From: Saprospiraceae bacterium
GTDB lineage: Bacteria; Bacteroidota; Bacteroidia; Chitinophagales; Saprospiraceae
Reading direction: 5' to 3'
NCBI GenBank assembly: GCA_023300835.1
Contig: JALZVB010000243.1
Span: 1-18,829 of the forward strand
DNA: 18,829 bases
In this document: in pieces, positions 6,578 to 13,955 of the stretch
Position numbering within the stretch: the first letter of the stretch is position 1
Layout: the number at the start of each line of letters is the position of its first letter
Position numbers and translations under genes: made by a program
Notes under the pieces: model-generated
What the model was told of the DNA's origin: nothing
The model's database searches: none
What the model saw: only the letters and a program-made list of their open reading frames with translations

Positions 6578-8470
6578 ATGAGTGACCAAATAAAACATGA
6601 ATGTGGGCTAGCCTTCATAAGATTGAAGAAGCCACTAAAATACTATCATGAAAAGTATGGCACTCCGCTGTATGGCTTGCAGAAAATGCAAGTCCTCATG
6701 CAAAAACAACGTAACAGAGGCCAGGATGGTGCAGGATTGGCTACCATTAAGCTTAATATGCCTCCAGGTTCTAGATATATAAGTCGTAAGCGTAGCAATA
6801 CTCCAACTTATATGACCGACCTTTTTATGGAAGTGTATAAGTATTACAACGATTTATCTTCTGAGGAACTGGCAGATACAGAGGCGATCAAGCGTAATCT
6901 TCCTTATGCGGGTGAAGTACTTCTAGGTCACTTGCGTTATGGCACACATGGGACGAATTCTATAGAATCTGTGCATCCGTTTTTGCGACTTAATAATTGG
7001 ATGACACGTAACCTTGTATTAGCTGGTAATTTTAACCTTACCAATGTTAATAGTTTGTTTGAAGAGTTGATTTCTTTTGGACAACATCCTAAGGAAGCTT
7101 CTGATACTGTTACAGTGATGGAGAAGATAGGACACTTTCTAGATGACGAAGTCCAGAAATTGTTCAATTTCTATAAAGCCAGTGGTCATGATAATAATAC
7201 CATTACTGAACTTATAGCGGAGAAGTTAGATATTAAGAACTTACTCCAACGAGCAACGAGAAAATTTGACGGAGGATATGTAATGGCTGGGATATTAGGT
7301 CATGGAGATGCCTTTGTTGTGAGAGATCCACAAGGTATAAGACCTGCTTACTACTATGAGAATGATGAGATTGTAGTTGTTGCCTCAGAACGACCAGCGA
7401 TACAAACATGTTTCGAGTTATTATATAACGAGGTTAAGGAAATAAAGCCCGGTCATGCGCTTATTATAAAACGTGATGGTCAAGTATCCGAAGAATCAAT
7501 ACGCCACTCAACAACGAGACTCGCTTGCTCGTTTGAAAGAATTTATTTTTCTAGAGGAAACGATAGGGATATATATCTGGAAAGAAAAGCATTAGGAAGA
7601 GCCCTTGCTGATAACATCCTGGATACAATCGAATACGATCTAGAACATACAATATTTTCCTTTATTCCTAATACCGCCGAAGTTTCTTTCTACGGTATGA
7701 TGGAAGGAATTAACGACAAGTTAGAAGAAGTAAAGAAGAAGAGAATCCTCGATCATAAAGGAGAGATGAGTCCTGAAGAATTGGATTCTATCTTCCGCCT
7801 CAAGCCTAGAATGGAAAAAATTGCCATTAAGGATGATAAGATGAGAACCTTTATTGCCGATGATAAGATGCGTGGTAATATGGTGACTCACATTTATGAT
7901 GTAACCTATGGCCTTGTAAAAAATGGTGTTGATACATTGGTAATGATTGATGATTCTATTGTAAGAGGAACTACTCTGAAAGAAACGATCATAAAAATCT
8001 TATCTACGCTGAAACCTAAGAAGATTGTTATTGTATCTTCTGCTCCTCAGATAAGGTATCCAGATTGTTATGGTATCGATATGTCCAAGATGAAAAGCTT
8101 TGTAGCTTTCAAGGCACTCGTAAAATTATTGAAAGAAAACGGAAAGGAAAATTTACTAGAAGATACATACGAGCAGTGTAAACGAGAGCTTGAGAAAGAT
8201 AAAGACCTAATCAATCCGGTACAAGCCCTTTATGACCATTTTACATATGAGCAGATATCTGATAAGATCGCTGAGATCGTTACGCCACCTGGAACAATAC
8301 CAGAAATAAAAGTTATTTATCAATCTGTAGAAAAGCTAAATAAGGCCTGCCCAGAGAACTTAGGAGATTGGTATTTTTCAGGTAATTATCCTACGCCAGG
8401 AGGAATGAGAGTAGTCAATCAAGCATTTATTAATTATTTTGAGAAGGTTGATGCTCGGGCTTATAGTTAG
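6578..8470 (+). CDS. purF: Amidophosphoribosyltransferase, long variant without C-terminal CxxC
   Basis: The family transfers ammonia from glutamine to PRPP, giving 5-phosphoribosylamine, the first step of purine synthesis. An N-terminal glutamine amidotransferase domain starts at ECGLAFI, with nucleophile Cys9 behind an 8-residue stretch likely removed by processing. NRGQDGAGLAT (46-56), GHLRYGTHG (117-125) and GNFNLTN (150-156) follow. The phosphoribosyltransferase domain has the PRPP loop VMIDDSIVRGTT (455-466). At 630 residues it exceeds ordinary PurF (about 470-510), with extra segments near 60-110 and 360-425. Two of the four cysteines holding the 4Fe-4S cluster in the Bacillus-type enzyme (CxxC before FTGxYPT) are Gly596 and Tyr599 here. 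It may be a second paralogue beside a standard PurF elsewhere. Confidence 0.85.
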   Translation: MSDQIKHECGLAFIRLKKPLKYYHEKYGTPLYGLQKMQVLMQKQRNRGQDGAGLATIKLNMPPGSRYISRKRSNTPTYMTDLFMEVYKYYNDLSSEELADTEAIKRNLPYAGEVLLGHLRYGTHGTNSIESVHPFLRLNNWMTRNLVLAGNFNLTNVNSLFEELISFGQHPKEASDTVTVMEKIGHFLDDEVQKLFNFYKASGHDNNTITELIAEKLDIKNLLQRATRKFDGGYVMAGILGHGDAFVVRDPQGIRPAYYYENDEIVVVASERPAIQTCFELLYNEVKEIKPGHALIIKRDGQVSEESIRHSTTRLACSFERIYFSRGNDRDIYLERKALGRALADNILDTIEYDLEHTIFSFIPNTAEVSFYGMMEGINDKLEEVKKKRILDHKGEMSPEELDSIFRLKPRMEKIAIKDDKMRTFIADDKMRGNMVTHIYDVTYGLVKNGVDTLVMIDDSIVRGTTLKETIIKILSTLKPKKIVIVSSAPQIRYPDCYGIDMSKMKSFVAFKALVKLLKENGKENLLEDTYEQCKRELEKDKDLINPVQALYDHFTYEQISDKIAEIVTPPGTIPEIKVIYQSVEKLNKACPENLGDWYFSGNYPTPGGMRVVNQAFINYFEKVDARAYS

Positions 8471-8540
8471 GTGAGTAATAGAGTAGAGAAGTTCAGTCTG
8501 GAAGAGTATAAATGTACGCTGTCTTACACTTGATCATATA

Positions 8541-8560
8541 AGTCATGACTAATCATGATT
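8541..8560. promoter_or_regulatory. Two adjacent 10-bp palindromes upstream of gwsG
   Basis: AGTCATGACT (8541-8550) and AATCATGATT (8551-8560) are each perfect palindromes and share the core TCATGA, spaced 10 bp apart, one helical turn. They sit 56 bp before the gwsG start. This is how a cooperatively bound dimeric regulator's operator often looks. The pair can also fold into one stem with loop CTAA, so a weak terminator for the upstream gene is an alternative, though no U-tract follows. Confidence 0.45.
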
Positions 8561-8615
8561 TGGTTGCATTAGGTATTAAAGTTGATTAATGACTAAGTAA
8601 AAAGCGTTACAACCA

Positions 8616-9584
8616 ATGATACTAATCCTATCAGACGAAAGAGATAGCTCAACCAATCGTGTCATTGACTGGATATGGCAGAAAAAAGAACCATTCTCCA
8701 TACTCAGAGATTCTTCATTAAAGCTATGTAAAGCGGAAATAGGAGAAAATGGAGTTAACTTATATCTAAATGATACTAATGTTAACGAATTTAAATCTTA
8801 TTGGTATAGAAGAGGTGCTATCAGGACACATTCTATGCTAAGCCCAGTGTTAGAAAAGGAAAACAGGGAAATTGAAAAAATAAGACAATCATCTCACTTA
8901 GATATTGAAAGACTACAAAACTATTTTGATTTACGCTTAAAAAGTGGAGACGTTAACGCCTTGGGTAGTTTTCTAAACAACAAGGTTAACAAAATGGAAA
9001 ACTTGTGTATTGCAAAAGAAGTAGGCCTGAATATTCCCAAAACATTAATTACCAATAGTAAGAAAGATCTTCTGGATTATTTCGGAGATAGAGAATTTAT
9101 AGTCAAACCGATAGGAGAGGCTAGGGTATATAACGATGAAGAGAGTGAAGTGTATACTTATACTTCACTGGTAGATAAAGAAAGTCTTGAGGAACAATTT
9201 CATGTTTCATTATTCCAAGAGAAGATAGAAAAGAAGTACGAAATTAGAGTTTTCGTTCTAGGAGACACATGTTATTCAATGGCGATATTGTCTCAAAGGA
9301 ATGAAAGCACTGCCGTTGACTTCAGAAACTATGACAATAAAACACCTAATAGAAATGTCCCTTATCAACTCCCAACAGAAATTGAAAACGGAGTATTAAA
9401 CTTTATGAAAAAAGCGGACTTGAAAAGCGGGTCTGTGGATTTGATGGTAACACCTGATAACAAATATGTTTTTCTTGAGGTCAACCCCGTTGGCCAATTT
9501 GGCATGGTGTCAAGACCTTGCAACTACAATTTGGAAAAGAAAATAGCTGATTATCTAGCAAATCCTAAAGCTAAAAAGATATAG
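8616..9584 (+). CDS. gwsG: Grasp-with-spasm system ATP-grasp peptide maturase GwsG
   Basis: This 322-residue ATP-grasp protein belongs with the MvdC/MvdD-like graspetide ligases, specifically the grasp-with-spasm type. Such enzymes activate Asp/Glu side chains with ATP and join them to Ser, Thr or Lys of a precursor peptide. It starts MILILSDERDSSTNRVIDW; YWYRRG (62-67) and the LGSFLNNKVNKMENL block (116-130) are typical. IPKTLITNS (140-148) leads into the ATP-grasp fold, with nucleotide-binding Lys164 in FIVKPIG. KKYEIRVFVLG (206-216), GSVDLM with Asp275 and FLEVNPVGQF with Glu288 and Asn290 supply the magnesium site. All catalytic positions look intact. It is the first gene of a three-gene cluster, with a 1-nt gap to the next. 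Confidence 0.88.
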   Translation: MILILSDERDSSTNRVIDWIWQKKEPFSILRDSSLKLCKAEIGENGVNLYLNDTNVNEFKSYWYRRGAIRTHSMLSPVLEKENREIEKIRQSSHLDIERLQNYFDLRLKSGDVNALGSFLNNKVNKMENLCIAKEVGLNIPKTLITNSKKDLLDYFGDREFIVKPIGEARVYNDEESEVYTYTSLVDKESLEEQFHVSLFQEKIEKKYEIRVFVLGDTCYSMAILSQRNESTAVDFRNYDNKTPNRNVPYQLPTEIENGVLNFMKKADLKSGSVDLMVTPDNKYVFLEVNPVGQFGMVSRPCNYNLEKKIADYLANPKAKKI

Positions 9585-9585
9585 T

Positions 9586-9792
9586 ATGAAGAGTATAAAA
9601 GAGTTCATAGAAAATAATAAGAAGGATTTACCCGTCTACTTTAGCTATGCTACATTTAAGAAACCTGCACCAATTGGAAAAGATCTGCCTGAAACAAAAA
9701 GTAGGTTCTATAGAACACTTCAGTTTATGCCGACTAAGTTTTATAAGAAAATCAGTCAATCTGCTCCAATCACTCCGACCAATGAAAAATAA
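9586..9792 (+). CDS. Putative precursor peptide of the grasp-with-spasm system
   Basis: A 68-residue basic peptide starting one base after the gwsG stop and overlapping the gwsS start by 11 nt, so it is almost certainly translated with both maturases. The N-terminal half (MKSIKEFIENNKKDLPVYF) could be a helical leader. The rest is rich in Lys, Phe, Tyr and Pro and ends SQSAPITPTNEK, a Ser/Thr/Pro tail with a single Glu, which offers side chains a graspetide ligase could join. There is no Cys and no Gly-Gly cleavage site. Position is the main argument for a precursor role; I do not recognise the sequence as a named precursor family. It could instead be an accessory protein. Confidence 0.6.
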   Translation: MKSIKEFIENNKKDLPVYFSYATFKKPAPIGKDLPETKSRFYRTLQFMPTKFYKKISQSAPITPTNEK

Positions 9793-10837
9793 TTACTTTA
9801 TACTTTTGGCAGATTGTAAATTGGTAGATGGTCCTACGCGGTCTATTATTTATGATATGAGTAGAAGTAGCTATAGCTTCATTCCTAATGTACTCTATGA
9901 GATACTCTCAGAAGATTATGCGCTTTCTATTAATGGTATTGTCAATAAATATGGCTTAGAGAATGAACAGTTCATTCTAGAATACTTTGAGTTTTTATTA
10001 GAAAAAGAATACATACTTCTTTCTGATAATCCATCAGAACGTATGTGGTTTCCTGGCATCAGTGAAGACTGGGAATCACCTTATGAAATTACTAATGTCA
10101 TAATAGACTATAGAGATAAAGTGCATCCTATAAAAAAGATAATAGATGAGTTAGAATCTCTAGGAAGTGTACATATAGAATTTCGTTTTTTTTCAGATGT
10201 TCTACTTGATGAGTTGATCGTTATAAATGAGGCTGTAGCAGAATATCGTGTTAATTCGATTTCTCTTCTTGTACCGCATTCATTGAAAATTAATGTAGAG
10301 CAACTTGTCAAAGAAAATAAAAGGATTAAACACGTAGAGATTTATGGTTCAGAAGAGTCTTCTGCTGGAATGATTGAACAAGCACTTGTTGTTCGTTCTG
10401 AAGATATGATTACAAGTAATAAGTGTTGTGGCGCTATATTAAAAAAGAACTTTAATCTAAATCTAGCGTTCTTCAATGAATCCAAAAATTACAATAATTG
10501 TTTGAACAAGAAAGTGTCTATAGATGAAAATGGGGAGATAAAAAATTGTCCATCTTTTTCTGACTCATTTGGTAATATAGAAGATAAATTGCTCTCTGAT
10601 GTTATAGAAACAGAAACGTTCAGAAGTGTTTGGGCGATTGATAAATCTCAGATTGACACTTGTCAGACCTGTGAGTTCAGATACATGTGTATGGATTGTC
10701 GTGCCTATAGAGAAACACCAGAAGATGTGTATAGCAAACCACTTAAGTGTGGATATGATCCTAATACTGGAGAATGGAAGGAATGGTCTAGAAACCCTTT
10801 GAAGAAAACAGCTATCGAACATTTTAATTTGTTCTAG
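9782..10837 (+). CDS. gwsS: Grasp-with-spasm system SPASM-domain peptide maturase GwsS
   Basis: A 351-residue protein partnered with GwsG. Residues 1-85 (FILLADCKLVDG, then YDMSRSSYSFIPNVLYEIL) resemble the winged-helix RiPP recognition domain of PqqD-like proteins. Residues 100-200 look like a worn radical-SAM-type barrel, but there is no CxxxCxxC, so no radical-SAM cluster is expected. The C-terminus is a SPASM domain: Cys240, GEIKNCPSF (Cys256), then CQTCEFRYMCMDC (Cys294, 297, 303, 306) and Cys323, ligands for auxiliary iron-sulfur clusters. The ATG at 9782 overlaps the preceding small gene by 11 nt; the longer in-frame reading from 9647 would translate that gene out of frame and is rejected. 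It ends 11 bp before a convergent pseudogene. Confidence 0.85.
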   Translation: MKNNYFILLADCKLVDGPTRSIIYDMSRSSYSFIPNVLYEILSEDYALSINGIVNKYGLENEQFILEYFEFLLEKEYILLSDNPSERMWFPGISEDWESPYEITNVIIDYRDKVHPIKKIIDELESLGSVHIEFRFFSDVLLDELIVINEAVAEYRVNSISLLVPHSLKINVEQLVKENKRIKHVEIYGSEESSAGMIEQALVVRSEDMITSNKCCGAILKKNFNLNLAFFNESKNYNNCLNKKVSIDENGEIKNCPSFSDSFGNIEDKLLSDVIETETFRSVWAIDKSQIDTCQTCEFRYMCMDCRAYRETPEDVYSKPLKCGYDPNTGEWKEWSRNPLKKTAIEHFNLF

Positions 10838-10848
10838 GTTGAGTTTGC

Positions 10849-11685
10849 TTAAATAGCGTTACCCATAGCGGGTATGACGATATCTATCTTTACAGCTTCA
10901 ATTTTATCATTGAAAATGTAAGTTGTTGTTACATCGTTTTCATCTTCTGTGGACGTAACTGATATTTTCTGGTGAGGCTTTTCTATATACTGCGTACCAC
11001 CCATGTGTTCTGCGGTTACCTTTTTGGCTTTCATGGTTTGCATGTCAACAACGTGGTAAGTCATTTTATCACCTTTTTTCATAGCCATGTTACCTAGCAA
11101 TATGTCAAAACCAGGACCATCACAGACCATCATACCTTCGCATTCCATTGCCATATCCTTCCCCTTAGTATTTACTGAAGCTTTGCTACCTTCATAGGAG
11201 TGGGTCATTTTCTGCCTGGCCTGTTCGCTTTCACGACTTAGTGTTTTGAAATTATTATCATAGACTACTTTGTCTTTTAGTTCACCCATCATGCCATTGC
11301 TTACGTCACTTACCACCCAGTTGTTCCCAACTTGAGTAATGTTACGTTTGAAGGTCATAGGGATCTGTTGACCCTGTAATTCTAATAGGATATCCCAGTC
11401 ACTTTCTTCCACCTTCCAGCCGTGCTGAACCTTTGGTAGTGCTTTTATAGCCATCGTTGTATCTTTTGCTTTGAGCACAACTGTATTGATATCTATGGAT
11501 ATATTTTCTAGTGTTTCAGCGACATCAGCTGGCAAGTCTTTTTGTGCTCTAACTCCTAAATGTTTAGCTAGAAATTTCTCTACGCTAGCGTTCATAGCCA
11601 TTCTATTTAAGGGTTTGCTAAATCCATGACCTTCCTGTCGATCCTTTAGGTATGGATAGATAGGCAGGAATATTAGTCCCATCAC
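10849..11685 (-). CDS. Open C-terminal remnant of the S9 peptidase pseudogene
   Basis: A 278-codon open segment of the decayed gene. Residues 1-15 are out-of-frame linker. Residues 18-72 (EGHGFSKPLNRM, then EKFLAKHLG) are the last piece of an S9 alpha/beta hydrolase, including the histidine of the triad (His20). From about 73 onward comes an extension with no recognised family, rich in Met, Lys and Thr, ending VIPAMGNAI. There is no signal peptide and no recognisable promoter or ribosome site at its ATG, so independent expression is doubtful. It is listed because the frame has stayed open for over 800 bases while the upstream part has collapsed. Confidence 0.4.
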   Translation of the reverse strand: MMGLIFLPIYPYLKDRQEGHGFSKPLNRMAMNASVEKFLAKHLGVRAQKDLPADVAETLENISIDINTVVLKAKDTTMAIKALPKVQHGWKVEESDWDILLELQGQQIPMTFKRNITQVGNNWVVSDVSNGMMGELKDKVVYDNNFKTLSRESEQARQKMTHSYEGSKASVNTKGKDMAMECEGMMVCDGPGFDILLGNMAMKKGDKMTYHVVDMQTMKAKKVTAEHMGGTQYIEKPHQKISVTSTEDENDVTTTYIFNDKIEAVKIDIVIPAMGNAI

Positions 11686-12927
11686 TACTAGGATAAGATA
11701 TAGGCTTCATTGCAGATAAGTTGCCTTCAATTTTTTTCAAATCTGGACGAGGCGTATATTGTAGAATAGGATTGTCTGTTAATGGGTCATAGAAAAATAT
11801 ACCTCGAAGGCATATTTGTCGCCAGAGACTGACACGAGCATTTTAGAGTAATCTTTAGTAAAACTATTAAAGCCGACCTCTTTCCTTGGGAAATGAGCTT
11901 TTAGCTTTCTATAAATGGTTTCCCATTTTTTATCTTTAAAGTACCGCACTCTTTTATCGTATGTGTATGAAGTGGCTATTATTTCTCAGGTTTTATCGTT
12001 GACCCATAGATTGCCAAAATCAGCAATTCCCTTTGAATCTGACTCGATAAGAGTCAGATTTTCAGTAGTAGGGTTCATCTTATAAAGTGTAGAAAAATTA
12101 ATATCTCCCTTGTTGGTTACAGGATATGCTTCTTTATTATCAGGCGTTCAACCTGTGAGGTATGCAGATTCTTTGAGATTGGTTTTGTAAATTTCTTTGA
12201 AAGTCTCGTCTTCTTCCACTCTCATAATCTGATTATTTCCACCTTAATCAGTTCTATAGGCTATACGCATCTTTTTCGTCCCAATCAAAATCGTAACCAC
12301 CGTATCGGTTTGTATTTTCAAACAGTTTGGTCAATTCTCCTGTAGAGATCTTAAGGCTATATAGGTCATGCCATGCTTTGTCACGGTCATTGATACCTAT
12401 CATTATCAAGTCAGGATCTTTTCAGATACCATATATATCTGAGCTCGTACATCTTCCATCGGGGTAAGATTTTTTGCTTTGGGTGCCTGAGTCGCGGTCG
12501 CAGCAGATGGGTCTACGGCATAGGTATTGAAGTTTTCGTCACCTCCAGTGTCGTTTATGAAAAGAACATATTTAGAATCCTGTGTCCAAAAAATAACCAG
12601 GAATAGGTGATTCTCTGTCTGTAAGTAATCGTGCTTGGTCAAAAGATTCATCGAAACCTTTGACCCAAACATTCATGATATCATTATGCTCTTTCATAAA
12701 GGTTACATAATTGCCATCTGGGCTTAATTGTCCGCCCGAAATAACTGGATTACCAAAGAATGTAGCTCTATCGATTAATGGGGTTGTGATCCGTGATCTA
12801 ATGGAACATCTGTGACAGAGTTATGTTTTACATTGGAGTTTACCGTGGAAGGAGCTTGTAAGTTTTTGTTGCAAGCCGTTAGGGTAAACAACAAGGCGAT
12901 CAAGCTGAGTATTAAATGGTTCTTCAT
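10849..12927 (-). pseudogene. Degraded S9-family (prolyl oligopeptidase-type) peptidase lipoprotein gene
   Basis: Starting at the ATG at 12927, the reading shows a lipoprotein signal with lipobox LTAC, then in shifting frames FFGNPVISGGQLSPDG, SKYVLFINDTGGDENFN and INDRDKAWHDLYSL, all typical of S9 peptidase propellers. Frame breaks lie near 12780-12783, 12588-12593, 12419-12422, 12272-12276 and 11791-11810. Nonsense codons lie at 12244-12246, 12148-12150 and 11986-11988. At about 11630-11642 the propeller-hydrolase linker SDGTNIPAYLSIPKG jumps straight to EGHGFSKPLNRM at the far C-terminus. The catalytic core, with the nucleophile serine and the aspartate, is therefore gone. A roughly 200-residue C-terminal extension remains open. 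Several breaks are in homopolymers and could be sequencing errors, but the stops and the deletion show real decay. Confidence 0.88.
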
Positions 12928-13060
12928 AATATTTATTATTGTTATTATGAAAATAAGTATTCTACATGCTAATTAAGGTTGTTTTTCTATCAGTAATTTT
13001 TTTGGATGTACGTCAATAATTAATAGTCTGTAACGAGGGGATAAACTGAGATTTGGGCAT

Positions 13061-13088
13061 AAAAAAAGAGATCATCAACGATGATCTC
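13061..13088 (-). terminator. Rho-independent terminator of rplU-rpmA
   Basis: On the minus strand GAGATCATC, loop GTT and GATGATCTC form a perfect 9-bp stem followed directly by seven T. It lies 31 nt beyond the rpmA stop codon, a textbook intrinsic terminator. Confidence 0.93.
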
Positions 13089-13119
13089 TCCATAAATATA
13101 TTGATATATTTCTTTGTAG

Positions 13120-13431
13120 TTACTCTTCCTCAGATGATTGAGGCGCTTTGGTAGCCTTAGCTTGTGCAGCTGCCCCTTCCATCGGAACTATAGAAACATA
13201 AGTTCTGCCACGTCTCTTTTTCTTGAATGCTACATGTCCTTCTACTTTAGCATGAACTGTAAAATCTCTTCCTAGATATACATTGTCACCTGGGTGATAT
13301 TTAGTTCCTCTTTGTCTTAGGATTATATTTCCTGCTTTGGCATATTGACCACCAAATAATTTTACACCGAGGTATTTAGGATTACTATCACGTCCGTTAT
13401 CCGAACTACCAACTCCTTTCTTATGTGCCAT
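13120..13431 (-). CDS. rpmA: 50S ribosomal protein L27
   Basis: L27 sits at the peptidyl-transferase centre of the large subunit, where its N-terminal tail contacts tRNA. The 103-residue protein begins MAHKKGVGSSDNGRDS and contains the invariant blocks YLGVKLFGGQYAKAGNIILR (residues 20-39), QRGTKYHPGDNV, VGLGRDFT-like YLGRDFTVHA and VAFKKKRRGR. It has no cleavable N-terminal extension of the Firmicutes type. The C-terminal 20 residues are an acidic, Ala/Lys-rich tail longer than the shortest homologues. It follows rplU by 38 nt and precedes a strong terminator, forming a two-gene operon. Confidence 0.98.
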   Translation of the reverse strand: MAHKKGVGSSDNGRDSNPKYLGVKLFGGQYAKAGNIILRQRGTKYHPGDNVYLGRDFTVHAKVEGHVAFKKKRRGRTYVSIVPMEGAAAQAKATKAPQSSEEE

Positions 13432-13469
13432 TTTTTAAGGTATTTCTTTGTTAATATTGATACAACAGC

Positions 13470-13769
13470 TTATCCAGCTATTGAGTTGATCTTAATTTTA
13501 GAAAAATATTGTCTGTGACCGTTCTTTTTCTGGTATCCTTTTCTTCTTTTCTTTTTGAAGACGATAACCTTGTCTCCTTTAAGATGTTCTAAAACAGTTG
13601 CTGATACAGATGCCCCACTTACCATAGGTGCTCCGATTGCATTAGAAGTCATTAATACTTTATCAAAAGTTACAGAAGCGCCTTCTTCAGCGGCTAATCT
13701 GTGAACAAATATTTCTTGGTCTGATTCAACCTTGAATTGTTGTCCTGCTATATCTACAATCGCGAACAT
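13470..13769 (-). CDS. rplU: 50S ribosomal protein L21
   Basis: L21 binds 23S rRNA and helps fold it during large-subunit assembly. The 99-residue product has the family start MFAIVDIAGQQFKVESDQ, the central VTFDKVLM segment, and the conserved basic region VIVFKKKRRKGYQKKNGHRQ (residues 69-88) followed by FSKIKI. Length is normal. It is the first gene of the rplU-rpmA operon, with a clear -7 box about 35 nt upstream of its ATG. Confidence 0.98.
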   Translation of the reverse strand: MFAIVDIAGQQFKVESDQEIFVHRLAAEEGASVTFDKVLMTSNAIGAPMVSGASVSATVLEHLKGDKVIVFKKKRRKGYQKKNGHRQYFSKIKINSIAG

Positions 13770-13801
13770 GCTATATTGTGTTAAAATTTAAAAAGATTGT
13801 G

Positions 13802-13809
13802 CAAAGATA
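13802..13809 (-). promoter_or_regulatory. rplU-rpmA promoter -7 box (TATCTTTG)
   Basis: On the minus strand TATCTTTG is a perfect TAnnTTTG match. A TTTC, one base off the TTTG -33 element, lies 19 nt upstream of it. The leader to the rplU start would be about 30 nt. Confidence 0.62.
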
Positions 13810-13922
13810 TGCTTTTACTAAGGATTATGAAACCTTTGGGCTAACCAAAATTTATCTAATATTATTATCTCTAGCAGGCAGTCATAAGTAGCTATAAATC
13901 AATAGAGTATATATGTTATCAA

Positions 13923-13955
13923 CCTTAATTCATACTAATGATTTAATGATTAAGG
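13923..13955 (-). terminator. Inverted repeat overlapping the end of the protease gene
   Basis: CCTTAATTCAT and ATGATTAAGG form a stem with one bulged base and a loop of about 12 nt. The stop codon of the retropepsin-like gene lies within it. No U-tract follows, so it may protect the mRNA 3' end rather than terminate. Confidence 0.35.

Noticed and set aside
9647..9781. N-terminal extension of GwsS by 45 codons
   Set aside because: This stretch overlaps the small peptide gene in another frame. GwsS homology begins at FILLADCKL just after the ATG at 9782.
12406..12672. Separate 88-residue gene
   Set aside because: Its sequence (SKYVLFINDTGGDENFN) is one fragment of the S9 peptidase propeller and is bounded by frame breaks, so it belongs to the pseudogene.
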